Source: Pelagicoccus sp. SDUM812005 (GTDB lineage: Bacteria > Verrucomicrobiota > Verrucomicrobiia > Opitutales > Opitutaceae). From it: a stretch of DNA of 64,000 nucleotides. The first letter of the stretch is position 1, and each line of letters opens with the position of its first letter. The position numbers and the translations under genes were made by a program. The notes beneath the pieces are model-generated. The model was not told the origin of the DNA and made no database searches. It worked only from the letters and a program-made list of their open reading frames with translations. The stretch is taken from the NCBI RefSeq assembly GCF_031127875.1, contig NZ_JARXIA010000022.1:42757-106756 (forward strand). Direction: 5' to 3'. This document shows, piece by piece, positions 1-8,095 of this stretch.

Positions 1-531
1 GAAGGCATCGGCCACTTCCTCCTCTACCTCGTCCCCAAGATCCGCGTCGTCGATCTCGGCGCCGGAGAAGGCCTCATCTCCCAGCTCCTGGCCCGCCACG
101 CCGAGCACGTCTACTGCGTCGACAGCTCTCCCCGCATGGTCGAAGTCGGCACCGACCTCGCCAAACGCAACAAGCTCGACAACCTGGAGTACATCCACGG
201 CGACATCGAAGAAACGTCTCTCCCAGACCAATCCGTCCACCTCGCCCTGCTCAGCCAAGCCCTCCACCACGCCCTCCACCCGGAGCGGGCCATCGCCGAA
301 GCTTTCCGCCTTCTCAAGCCCGGCGGGCGACTGGTCATACTCGACCTCAAGGAGCACAACTTCGAAAAAGCCCACGAGCTATACGCCGACCGCTGGCTCG
401 GCTTTCCCGAGAACAAGCTCCACCACTGGCTAAAGGCCGCCGGCTTCGAAAACGTAGAAGTCACCACCGTCGCCAAAGAGGAACAGGAGCCCCAGTTCGA
501 AACCCTACTCGCCAGCGGCGTCCGCCCCTAA
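1..531 (+). CDS. SAM-dependent methyltransferase, C-terminal part of an ArsR-type regulator/methyltransferase (5' truncated by window)
   Basis: The reading frame is open from base 1, so the N-terminus lies outside the window; 176 residues are visible. The start of the visible part carries the class I methyltransferase SAM motif (VVDLGAGEGLISQLL), then CVDSSPRMVEV for the ribose-binding acidic loop, and SLPDQSVHLALLSQALHHA, which is typical of methyltransferases fused to an N-terminal ArsR winged helix. The ending ETLLASGVRP also matches that fusion family. The ArsR half cannot be seen, so the regulator part is inference. A stand-alone methyltransferase is the alternative. It converges with ptsI, 72 bp away. 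Confidence 0.75.
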   Translation, partial: EGIGHFLLYLVPKIRVVDLGAGEGLISQLLARHAEHVYCVDSSPRMVEVGTDLAKRNKLDNLEYIHGDIEETSLPDQSVHLALLSQALHHALHPERAIAEAFRLLKPGGRLVILDLKEHNFEKAHELYADRWLGFPENKLHHWLKAAGFENVEVTTVAKEEQEPQFETLLASGVRP

Positions 532-603
532 CGCGGTTTCGACACGACCGTTTCCATACCCCAGGATACGGTTCGTTCAGGACCTGCGAGATTTCCGCAG
601 ATC

Positions 604-2370
604 CTAGTAAAGCTGGTCCATCTTCGACGTGTAGAAATCCAGCAAGCGCTCCAGAATCAAGGAGCCGTCCGTCGTCTCCAGCGCCATCTGGGCCAGAGCC
701 TTCGCTTCGGCCATATCCATGTTCTGCACCATGAACTTCACGTTCGGCAAAAGGCTCGGCGACATGCTCAGGCTTTCCACCCCAAGGCCGACCAACAGCG
801 GGACCATTACCGGATCCCCTGCCACTTCGCCGCAAATGCTTACGCCGATCCCGCCCTCGCGAGCCGCGTCGACGATCGTCTTAAGCGTGCGCACCACTGC
901 AGGATGCGTCGGTTCGTACAAGTGGGCCACCCGGTCGTTCAAGCGATCGACCGCTAGGAGATACTGGATCAGATCGTTCGTTCCCACGCTGAAAAAGGAA
1001 GAACCTTCCACCAACGTATCCGCCGCGATCGCCGCGCTCGGGATTTCGATCATCGCCCCCGCTTCCACCTTTTCGTCGAAAGCGATCCCCTTCTTGCGGA
1101 GCTGCTCCTTCGCCGTTTCCAAAACGAGATTGGCGCGGCTCAACTCCAAGGCGCCGCTGATCATAGGATACATGATCCTGACCTTGCCGAAGGCGCTTGC
1201 CCTCAAGATCGCCCGCAGCTGCTCGAGAAAAAGGGGTTCGTGATCCAGGCAGAAGCGAATCGCCCGGTATCCAAGAAACGGATTCGACTCCCGATAGGTC
1301 GGCATCTCGGAAGAGTCCATCACCTTGTCACCGCCCAAATCCAAGGTACGGATCGTGACCGGCAAACCGTTCATGCTGCGCACCGCCGTTTGGTAAGCCT
1401 CGAACTGCTCTTCCTCGGACGGCAAACGATTCGCGTTCATGAACAAGTACTCCGAACGGAACAAGCCAACTCCGTCCGCGCCGAGCGAAACCGCCTTCGC
1501 CGCCTCCTCCGCGCGCTCGATGTTAGCCATCAAGTCGACTCGCGACCCATCCCGCGTACGGGACGCATCCTTGGTAAACTCGATCATCCGCTTCTCCAAG
1601 GAGAGCTTCTTATCCTTCAGCTTACCGTACTTGAACAAAGTGCTCTCGCTCGGATTCACGACGACCTTGCCGTCGTAACCGTCAACTAACACCACCGAAT
1701 CGGAATGCAGGCTGGCAAAAATATCGCCCAGTCCCACCACCGCTGGAATTCCCATCGACCGGGCCACGATAACCGTATGGCTCGTCTTGCTACCCGCCGC
1801 CGTCACGATTCCCAGCAAGCCGTTCTGGTCCATGCTCGCCGAATCGGAAGGCGTCACGTCGTTGGCCACCAACACGCGATCCTTCACGATCTCGCCCAGA
1901 TGCTGGAGCTGCTGCCCCGTCAAATTACTCAATAGGCGACGCATCACGTCGCGAATGTCGCTGGCTCGCTCCCGCAAGTACTCGTCGTCGATCTGGTCGA
2001 AGGCCTCGATGTAGCGCTGCCCCACCTTCCAGATCGCGTTCTCTATGTTGCAGGACGAGTCCTTCATCTCGCGGATCGACTCCGCGATCAAGGCCTGGTC
2101 CTCGAGCACCAACAAGTGGGCATCGAAAATTCGAGCTTCATCCTCGCCGATCGAATTCCGGATCTCCTCCTGGATCTTCTGGATCTGCTTGCGCGTTTCG
2201 ACAATCGCATTGTCTAAACGCTCCTGCTCCGCATCGAACTTCGACGCCGAAACCGCGTACTTAGGGATGGCGATCTCCCGCTCCGCCAAGATGTAGATCT
2301 GCCCATGGGCGATCCCCGGTGAAGCGGCGATTCCCGAGAAAACTTTTTCAGACCTGTCTTTGGATTCCAT
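604..2370 (-). CDS. ptsI: Phosphoenolpyruvate-protein phosphotransferase (PTS enzyme I)
   Basis: 588 aa, close to the usual 570-590. Enzyme I takes phosphate from PEP and passes it to HPr. Visible are the swivelling-domain active-site histidine in GSKTSHTVIVARS (His198 from the chosen start), and in the C-terminal PEP barrel DGVGLFRSEYLFM, RTLDLGGDK, ESNPFLGYRAIR, GTNDLIQYLLAVDR and the catalytic cysteine in SICGEVAGDP. A longer frame to 2424 has 18 extra Arg/Ser-rich residues that do not fit the family; MESKDRSEKVFSGIAASPG is the expected N-terminus. No HPr or EII gene is nearby. It lies 104 bp downstream of ispE on the same strand. Whether it drives sugar uptake or only regulation cannot be told here. 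Confidence 0.95.
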   Translation of the reverse strand: MESKDRSEKVFSGIAASPGIAHGQIYILAEREIAIPKYAVSASKFDAEQERLDNAIVETRKQIQKIQEEIRNSIGEDEARIFDAHLLVLEDQALIAESIREMKDSSCNIENAIWKVGQRYIEAFDQIDDEYLRERASDIRDVMRRLLSNLTGQQLQHLGEIVKDRVLVANDVTPSDSASMDQNGLLGIVTAAGSKTSHTVIVARSMGIPAVVGLGDIFASLHSDSVVLVDGYDGKVVVNPSESTLFKYGKLKDKKLSLEKRMIEFTKDASRTRDGSRVDLMANIERAEEAAKAVSLGADGVGLFRSEYLFMNANRLPSEEEQFEAYQTAVRSMNGLPVTIRTLDLGGDKVMDSSEMPTYRESNPFLGYRAIRFCLDHEPLFLEQLRAILRASAFGKVRIMYPMISGALELSRANLVLETAKEQLRKKGIAFDEKVEAGAMIEIPSAAIAADTLVEGSSFFSVGTNDLIQYLLAVDRLNDRVAHLYEPTHPAVVRTLKTIVDAAREGGIGVSICGEVAGDPVMVPLLVGLGVESLSMSPSLLPNVKFMVQNMDMAEAKALAQMALETTDGSLILERLLDFYTSKMDQLY

Positions 2371-2474
2371 GCGATGACGAGACGTTCGTGCAGAGGGGCT
2401 TAGCGAGCGAACGCGACATAGCAAACGGGAATGCCTTTCGCCTCAAGAGGAAATACTTCAATGTGCAGGAAACT

Positions 2475-3374
2475 TCACCCCAACAACCGCGCCCGCTGCG
2501 CAAAACTGCGCTCTCCCCAACAGGCCCGGACCTGCGAAACCACCCAATCCGCCGCCTCGTCCGAGTCGACCAACGCGAAGCAACAGCTTCCGCTGCCCGA
2601 CATCAGGCACGCGACTTCCCGCTCTTCCAAGGCCTTGCACAAGGCCCCCAAGGCCGGAAACTTGTGGAAGGACGGCTGCTGGAAGCTGTTATGCAACAAG
2701 GACTCCAGCGAAAGCTCCCCCGCTTCCCAAGCCGCCAAACGCCCCTCCGACCACTCCCGTTCGTCGAAGGCGCCCGCCGCCTCAGACAAGGAACGGTACG
2801 CCCAAGCCGTCCCGATCGAAAAGCTGGGCTTGAACAAAACCAGCTCCCGGCCGGCCAAACTTTCCCGAGCTCGCGGCGAAATCGGCGCCAGCAATTCGCC
2901 GCGGCCCCGCATCACCACCGGCTTACCCTCCAAAAACAGCGGGCAATCCGATCCCAGCTCCGCAGCCAGCTCCAAGCGCTCCCCTCGCGAAAGCCCCAGC
3001 GCCCCCCGCTCCGCCGCCAGTTCAGATAGCCCCAGCAAAACCGACGACGCGTTGCTGCTCCCGCCGCCCAGGCCAGCCCCATGCGGAATCCGCTTCTCCA
3101 ATTCCACCTTCACCCGCCAGTTCAAGCCGCTGCGCAAAAGGAAGCCCTCCGCCGCCGCATAAGCCAAATTGCTCCGATCCGTCGGCAAGCTCGAGTCGCT
3201 GCAGCTCAACTCCACCGCCCCCTCCGCCGCATCTTCCACTTCGATCCGGATCCGATCTCCGAAGTCCACCGGAGCCACCAGGCTGGCCAGCTCGTGGAAG
3301 CCACTGCTCATCTTCCCCAGCACCGACAGAAACAAGTTTATCTTTGCTGGACTGAAAACCTCGATTTGTCCCAT
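2475..3374 (-). CDS. ispE: 4-diphosphocytidyl-2-C-methyl-D-erythritol kinase
   Basis: 299 aa GHMP kinase of the MEP isoprenoid pathway; phosphorylates CDP-methylerythritol. The N-terminal FSPAKINLFLSVLGK and the glycine/serine-rich ATP loop PHGAGLGGGSSNASSVLLG are diagnostic; the C-terminal SGSGSCCFALVD matches GHMP motif 3. The chosen ATG (MGQIEVFSPAKINLFL) leaves 22 bp to the divergently transcribed pyrF. An in-frame ATG at 3398 would overlap the pyrF start, and longer versions add low-complexity Arg/Ser sequence. The next two MEP enzymes, ispD and ispF, lie 0.8 kb away on the other strand. The substrate step is assigned from family knowledge. Confidence 0.93.
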   Translation of the reverse strand: MGQIEVFSPAKINLFLSVLGKMSSGFHELASLVAPVDFGDRIRIEVEDAAEGAVELSCSDSSLPTDRSNLAYAAAEGFLLRSGLNWRVKVELEKRIPHGAGLGGGSSNASSVLLGLSELAAERGALGLSRGERLELAAELGSDCPLFLEGKPVVMRGRGELLAPISPRARESLAGRELVLFKPSFSIGTAWAYRSLSEAAGAFDEREWSEGRLAAWEAGELSLESLLHNSFQQPSFHKFPALGALCKALEEREVACLMSGSGSCCFALVDSDEAADWVVSQVRACWGERSFAQRARLLG

Positions 3375-3396
3375 AGTCCCGCAAACAAAAACCTTC

Positions 3397-4113
3397 ATGA
3401 CCGACACGCTACAAAGCAAAAATTCCTGCGAGCTCATTCTCGCCCTCGACATCGAAGAACGCGAAGACGCCCTCGCCCTCCTCGCCAAGGCCGGCCCCGA
3501 ACTCAAATGGGCCAAGATCGGCCTGCAGATGTTCACCAAATACGGTCCCGACTACGTCCGCCAAATCGCCGACCTAGGCGTCAACGTCTTCCTCGACCTC
3601 AAGCTGCACGACATCCCCAATACCGTCGCCAAGGCGATCGAATCCGTCGGCAAGCTGCCCATCCAGATGCTCACCATCCACACCTGCGGCGGAAAGGAAA
3701 TGATGCAGTGGGCCATCCAAGCCCAGGAAAACGTCAATCCCGACCTCCAGCTCCTAGGCGTCACCGTCCTCACCTCCATGGACCAGACCTCCCTCGACCT
3801 GCTCGGCATCCAGCAAACGCCCGCCGAACGCGTCTCCTACCTCGCTAGCCTCGCCAAGGACTCCGGCATGACCGGCCTCGTCTGCTCCACCCATGAAGTG
3901 CAAACCATCCGCGCCGCCCACGGCGACCACTTTAAGCTCATCACTCCCGGAGTCCGCCCCGCCGGCTCCGCCGCCGGCGACCAAAAGCGCATCATGACCC
4001 CCGCCCAAGCACGAGCCGTCGGCTCCAACTACATCGTGGTCGGCCGCCCCATCTACGGCGCTGAAGACCCCGCCGCCGCCGTCGCCGCCATCAACGCCGA
4101 ATTGCAACGGTAA
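3397..4113 (+). CDS. pyrF: Orotidine 5'-phosphate decarboxylase
   Basis: 238 aa TIM-barrel enzyme giving UMP from OMP, the last step of pyrimidine synthesis. LILALD opens the barrel with a substrate-binding Asp, the catalytic charge network is VFLDLKLHDIPNTVAKA (Asp67, Lys69, Asp72), and the phosphate loop appears as TPGVRPAG and VVGRPI near the end. The ATG at 3397 gives the expected length; upstream in-frame sequence is the antisense of ispE. The start region is shared with divergent ispE, so the two promoters must lie inside each other's coding sequence or within the 22-bp gap. ispD follows after 34 bp. Confidence 0.96.
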   Translation: MTDTLQSKNSCELILALDIEEREDALALLAKAGPELKWAKIGLQMFTKYGPDYVRQIADLGVNVFLDLKLHDIPNTVAKAIESVGKLPIQMLTIHTCGGKEMMQWAIQAQENVNPDLQLLGVTVLTSMDQTSLDLLGIQQTPAERVSYLASLAKDSGMTGLVCSTHEVQTIRAAHGDHFKLITPGVRPAGSAAGDQKRIMTPAQARAVGSNYIVVGRPIYGAEDPAAAVAAINAELQR

Positions 4114-4147
4114 GGCTGGACCGCCGGGCCAGCCGCCAACGCACACC

Positions 4148-4858
4148 ATGCCCATCTCAACCGCCATTCTTCTCGCCGGGGGCTCCGGCAACCGCATGCA
4201 AGGACAGGTCGAGGACAAGATCCTCGCCCCCCTCGCCGGCAAACCCGTCATCGCCCACTCCATCGAAGCCTTCCTAGCGAGCGGCCAAGTACAGCACCTC
4301 GTTATCGTCGTACGAGACGCTGCCCAACAAGCCGCCATCGAGGCCATTCTCGCTTCATCCCTCATCCCTCATCCTTCCTCCGTCTCCTTCACAACCGGCG
4401 GCGCCCAACGCCAAGACTCCGTCTTCGCCGGCCTGCAAGCCGCGCCCGCCGACACCGAAATCGCGCTCATCCACGACTGCGCCCGTCCCTGCGTTACCCC
4501 CGAGGCCATCCGCGAATCCATCGCCCAAGCCGCCGATATCGGAGCCGCCTGCCTCGCCCGTCCCGTCACCGACACCATCAAGTCCGCCGACACCTACGAC
4601 GGCGCCTACCTGCCCACCACCGTGGACCGATCCAAGCTCTGGGCCATGGAAACGCCCCAAAGCTTCCAGTATCCAATCATTCGCGACGCCTACCAAAGCA
4701 TCATCGCATCCGGCGCCCAGATCACCGACGACCTCTCCGCCATCGAAGACATCGACCAACCCGTAGCCTTCGTCGACAACCGCCGCCCCAATCCCAAGCT
4801 CACCACCCCCGCCGACCTCCCCTACTTAGAATACCTGCTCACCCAATCCCTCTCTTAG
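4148..4858 (+). CDS. ispD: 2-C-methyl-D-erythritol 4-phosphate cytidylyltransferase
   Basis: 236 aa, the usual size. It adds CMP to methylerythritol phosphate. The nucleotide-binding loop is ILLAGGSGNRMQGQ followed by a Lys (EDKIL), then GGAQRQDSVFAGL, HDCARPCVTPE and METPQSFQYPII, all in family order. The gene ends in TAG at 4856-4858, but the same frame then runs without another stop straight into ispF (see ispF). IspDF fusion enzymes are known in alpha- and epsilonproteobacteria, so this layout looks like a fusion broken by one codon or two genes sharing a frame. Confidence 0.93.
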   Translation: MPISTAILLAGGSGNRMQGQVEDKILAPLAGKPVIAHSIEAFLASGQVQHLVIVVRDAAQQAAIEAILASSLIPHPSSVSFTTGGAQRQDSVFAGLQAAPADTEIALIHDCARPCVTPEAIRESIAQAADIGAACLARPVTDTIKSADTYDGAYLPTTVDRSKLWAMETPQSFQYPIIRDAYQSIIASGAQITDDLSAIEDIDQPVAFVDNRRPNPKLTTPADLPYLEYLLTQSLS

Positions 4859-4909
4859 CCTCCCCCCCAAAGCCGCCACGCACCCACAACCCTTAAGTCA
4901 CTTTTCGCC

Positions 4910-5407
4910 ATTAACTCTTCACACCTCCCAAATCTCCGCATCGGCCAAGGCTACGACATCCATCCCTTCCAAGACGGACGCCCCATGGTGCTCGGCGGCG
5001 TCACCTTCGACACCCCCTACGGCCTCGAAGGCCACTCCGACGCCGACGTGCTCACCCACGCCATCTGCGACGCCCTCCTCGGCGCCGCTGGCCTGCCGGA
5101 CATCGGTCATTACTTTCCCAATACAGACCCAAAGTACAAAGGCATCAACTCCCAGGAACTGCTCAAGGAAGTCGCCGCCACCCTGCGAGAAAAAGGCTGG
5201 GAGATCGTCAACATCGACACCGCCATGATCGCCGAAAAGCCCAAGATCTACCCCAAGCTCGGCGAAATGAAAGCTGCCCTTTCCCAATCCGCCGGGATCG
5301 AGCCCGACCGGATCGGCATCAAAGCCACCACCAACGAAAAGATCGGCTCCCTCGGTCGCGCCGAAGGCATCGCCGCCCACGCCTCCGCCCTTATTTACAA
5401 GACCTGA
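4910..5407 (+). CDS. ispF: 2-C-methyl-D-erythritol 2,4-cyclodiphosphate synthase with no canonical start codon
   Basis: Converts CDP-ME 2-phosphate to MEcPP. The family signature RIGQGYDIHPF (metal ligands Asp16 and His18 in the numbering used here) is followed by GHSDADVLTHA (His50), then KATTNEKIGSLGR. The first canonical start is the ATG at 4985, which would delete GYDIHPF and the metal site. No ATG, GTG or TTG exists in any frame between the ispD stop and 4985. I start the feature at ATT 4910, a rare but known initiation codon, giving 165 aa (E. coli IspF has 159). The alternative is readthrough of the ispD TAG to a 419-aa IspDF. No Shine-Dalgarno sequence is visible before the ATT. Function is certain; the start is not. 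Confidence 0.85.
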   Translation: MNSSHLPNLRIGQGYDIHPFQDGRPMVLGGVTFDTPYGLEGHSDADVLTHAICDALLGAAGLPDIGHYFPNTDPKYKGINSQELLKEVAATLREKGWEIVNIDTAMIAEKPKIYPKLGEMKAALSQSAGIEPDRIGIKATTNEKIGSLGRAEGIAAHASALIYKT

Positions 5408-5418
5408 ACACCGCTCAA

Positions 5419-7077
5419 ATGCACCAGCGTCGAAATCCAACTCTTCACCTTTCAGTCTTCACGCTTCTCGCCGCTGCCCTGCTGCTAGCTACCTCCTGCT
5501 CCCGCTCCCCCGGTGGCGATTCCCTCCGCGACCAAGCCACCCGCGACGGCATCCTTCTTTTCGGAAACTCCGGCGAGCCGCCCTCCATCGATCCCCACCT
5601 CAACACCTCCGTCAACGGCTCCCGCATCACCTCCGCCCTCGTGGAAGGCCTCATCGCCTACCACCCCACTGACGACAATTTGCCCGAACCCGGGGTCGCC
5701 GAATCCTGGGAAAACGTCGACTCCACCCTCTGGACCTTCCACCTCCGCAAGAACGCCCGCTGGTCCAACGGCGACCCCGTCACCGCCCACGACTTCGTCT
5801 ATTCCTATCGCCGCATGCTCACCCCCGAGCTCGGCGCCAAATACGCCCAACTCCTCTACATCATCAAAAACGGGCGCGAGTACAACACCGGCAAGCTCAA
5901 GGACTTTTCGCAAGTCGGCGTCAAAGCCCTCGACGACTACACCCTCCAGCTCACCCTCGCTGGTCCCACTCCCCACCTGCTCAACCTCATCAAGCACCCC
6001 ACCTGGTATCCCGTCCATGCACCCACCATCGAAGCCTACGGTGGTATCGGAAAACCCGACTCGAACTGGACCCGAGAAAATTTCGTCGGCAACGGCCCCT
6101 ACCAACTCAAGACCTGGATCATCAACAAAAGCATCGAAGTGGAACGCAATCCCTACTACTGGGACGCCGACAAAGTATCCATCAAGGAAATACACTTCCT
6201 TCCCATCGATGATATCTCCACCGAAGACCAAGTCTTCAACTCCGGCCGCCTCCACTACCAAAATACCGTTCCCTCGGATATGATCCCCATCTACGTCAAG
6301 GAGAACGACCCCTACTTTCGTTCCGAGCCTTGGATCGCCACCTACTATTATTCCCTCAACGTTACCGATCCCGTCCTCGCCGACAAGCGAGTCCGCCAAG
6401 CCCTCTCCCTAGCCATCAACCGGCGAGCCATTGTCAAAAGGGTTATGAAAGGCGGGCAAGACATCGCCCTCTCCCTCACTCCCGACGGGATCAAGGGCTA
6501 CCAACCACCCAAGCTCGAAAGGTTCAACCCCAACAAAGCCCGCCAACTCTTGGCAGAAGCAGGCTATCCAAACGGAGAAGGATTTCCCACCCTCAAATTT
6601 ATTTTCAACACCTCCGAGCAACACAAGCAGGTCGCCGAAGCCATCCAGCAAATGTGGCTAAATGTCCTCGGCATCAAAATCTCGCTCGAAAACCAGGTCT
6701 GGAAGTCCTTCATCGAAACTCGCAACAACCTCGATTTCCAGGTCGCGCGAAACGGATGGATCGGCGACTACGTTTTTCCCGACACCTTTCTCTCCATGTA
6801 CAGAACCGGCGACGGAAACAACAACACCGGCTGGGGCGATCCCCGCTACGACCAACTCATAACTGACTCAATCACCGAGCCGGATTCAGCAAAGCGACTA
6901 GAAATGCTGCACGAGGCCGAAACCATCCTGCTCGAAGCGCAACCGATCATCCCACTTTTCCACTACAACCGCATCTACCGTATCGACCCCGCCGTCAAAG
7001 GCTGGTATCCAAAACTCACTGACAACCGCAACTACAAGTACATCTCCCTCGAACCTAAACGTAGCGCGGAGCGTTAG
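5419..7077 (+). CDS. Peptide/oligopeptide ABC transporter substrate-binding lipoprotein (SBP family 5)
   Basis: 552 aa. A lipoprotein signal (positive MHQRR, hydrophobic stretch, lipobox LATSC with Cys27) places it on the periplasmic side of a membrane. Family-5 features follow: EPPSIDPHLNTS, then WTFHLRKNARWSNGDPVTAHDFVYSYRRML (quoted in two parts: WTFHLRKNARWSNGDPV and TAHDFVYSYRRML), and VRQALSLAINRRAIV. It resembles OppA/DppA/MppA, so peptides or murein peptides are likely ligands (inference). It starts 11 bp after ispF and precedes two permease genes. Its last codons and stop lie inside a 42-bp dispersed repeat (7059-7100), which seems to have altered the C-terminus. Confidence 0.9.
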   Translation: MHQRRNPTLHLSVFTLLAAALLLATSCSRSPGGDSLRDQATRDGILLFGNSGEPPSIDPHLNTSVNGSRITSALVEGLIAYHPTDDNLPEPGVAESWENVDSTLWTFHLRKNARWSNGDPVTAHDFVYSYRRMLTPELGAKYAQLLYIIKNGREYNTGKLKDFSQVGVKALDDYTLQLTLAGPTPHLLNLIKHPTWYPVHAPTIEAYGGIGKPDSNWTRENFVGNGPYQLKTWIINKSIEVERNPYYWDADKVSIKEIHFLPIDDISTEDQVFNSGRLHYQNTVPSDMIPIYVKENDPYFRSEPWIATYYYSLNVTDPVLADKRVRQALSLAINRRAIVKRVMKGGQDIALSLTPDGIKGYQPPKLERFNPNKARQLLAEAGYPNGEGFPTLKFIFNTSEQHKQVAEAIQQMWLNVLGIKISLENQVWKSFIETRNNLDFQVARNGWIGDYVFPDTFLSMYRTGDGNNNTGWGDPRYDQLITDSITEPDSAKRLEMLHEAETILLEAQPIIPLFHYNRIYRIDPAVKGWYPKLTDNRNYKYISLEPKRSAER

Positions 7078-7100
7078 CCCGCGGCCGCATTGCAGGATCA
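7059..7100 (+). repeat. 42-bp dispersed repeat, copy 1
   Basis: This 42-bp block matches 63952-63993 with only three differences, same orientation. It begins ACGTAGCGCGGAGC and holds the palindromic core GCGGCCGC. Here it supplies the last five codons (RSAER) and TAG stop of the binding-protein gene. A shorter related piece starts at 11094. The family or mobility mechanism is unknown; it resembles short REP-like intergenic repeats. Confidence 0.75.
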
Positions 7101-7125
7101 CCTCCACCCTTCACTCTTCCCAAAA

Positions 7126-8043
7126 GTGCTCACCTTCATCCTAAAGCGACTCGCCCAAGCGATCCCCGTCCTGCTGGCGATCTACACGATCACCTTCTTC
7201 ATGATCCGCTTCTCGCCGGGCTCCCCTTTCTCCGACGAGCGCAAGGTCGCCGAGCACATCATCGCCGCCCAAAGCGAGTACTACGGCTTCAACGACCCCG
7301 TACCCGTCCAATACCTCAACACCCTCCTCCAGCACCTCCAGCTCAACCTTCCTCCTATCACCAGTCACCCCGGCCTCACCGCCGCCGACATCATTTCCGA
7401 ATCCTTCCCGGTCTCCCTCGAGCTCGGCATCTGGGCGATGCTCATCGCCCTCACCCTCGGCATCCCCGCCGGCGTGCTCGCCGCCGCCCGCCAAAACACT
7501 ACCCTCGACTACGCCCCCATGTCCCTGGCCATGGTAGGGATCTGCCTCCCCACCTTCGTCATCGGCCCCATCCTCGCGCTCGTATTCGGGATCTGGCTAC
7601 AGTGGACCTCCGTCTCCGGCTGGTCGACTCCCACCGACCGCGTCCTCCCCTCCCTCACCCTCGGCCTCTTCTACGCCGCCTACATCGCCCGCCTCACCCG
7701 AGGCGGCATGCTCGAGATTCTAAGCTCCGACTTCGTACGCACCGCCAGAGCCAAAGGAGCCTCCGAATTCCGAGCCGTAGTGGTGCACGCCCTACGCGGC
7801 GGCATCCTCCCCGTGGTCAGCTTCCTCGGTCCCGCTCTCGCCGGCCTCGTAACCGGATCCTTCGTGGTGGAAAGCATCTTCCAAATCCCCGGCCTCGGCC
7901 GCCACTTCGTGGAAGCCACCTTCAACAAAGACCAATCCCTCATCCTCTCCACCGTGCTCTTCTACGCCGGGCTCATCATGCTCGCCAACCTCAGCGTCGA
8001 CGTCGTCCAAGTCCTCCTCAACCCCAAGCTCCGCCACAAGTAA
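7126..8043 (+). CDS. Peptide-type ABC transporter permease (OppB/DppB family)
   Basis: 305 aa with about six membrane helices. The GTG at 7126 gives LTFILKRLAQAIPVLLAIY, the classic OppB/DppB N-terminus; a TTG at 7090 would lie inside the dispersed repeat and add 12 unlikely residues. The EAA loop that contacts the ATPase is visible near the end (TARAKGASEFRAVVVHALR) and is followed by FQIPGLGRHFVEA. It forms the transmembrane pathway with the OppC-like product that follows 52 bp later. No OppD/OppF ATPase gene is in the window, so ATPases must be encoded elsewhere or shared. Confidence 0.92.
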   Translation: MLTFILKRLAQAIPVLLAIYTITFFMIRFSPGSPFSDERKVAEHIIAAQSEYYGFNDPVPVQYLNTLLQHLQLNLPPITSHPGLTAADIISESFPVSLELGIWAMLIALTLGIPAGVLAAARQNTTLDYAPMSLAMVGICLPTFVIGPILALVFGIWLQWTSVSGWSTPTDRVLPSLTLGLFYAAYIARLTRGGMLEILSSDFVRTARAKGASEFRAVVVHALRGGILPVVSFLGPALAGLVTGSFVVESIFQIPGLGRHFVEATFNKDQSLILSTVLFYAGLIMLANLSVDVVQVLLNPKLRHK

Positions 8044-8095
8044 GGCTAGCTCGGCCGCGAACCCGATCCCACCACCTAGCACCCACCGCCCGACC

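Noticed and set aside
3375..3398. Longer ispE start at 3398 (MKVFVCGTMGQ...)
   Set aside because: It would overlap the pyrF start, and MGQIEVFSPAKINLFL is the normal family start.
4856..4858. General recoding of TAG as a sense codon
   Set aside because: TAG ends more genes here than TAA or TGA, so it must be a normal stop; only a local readthrough remains possible.
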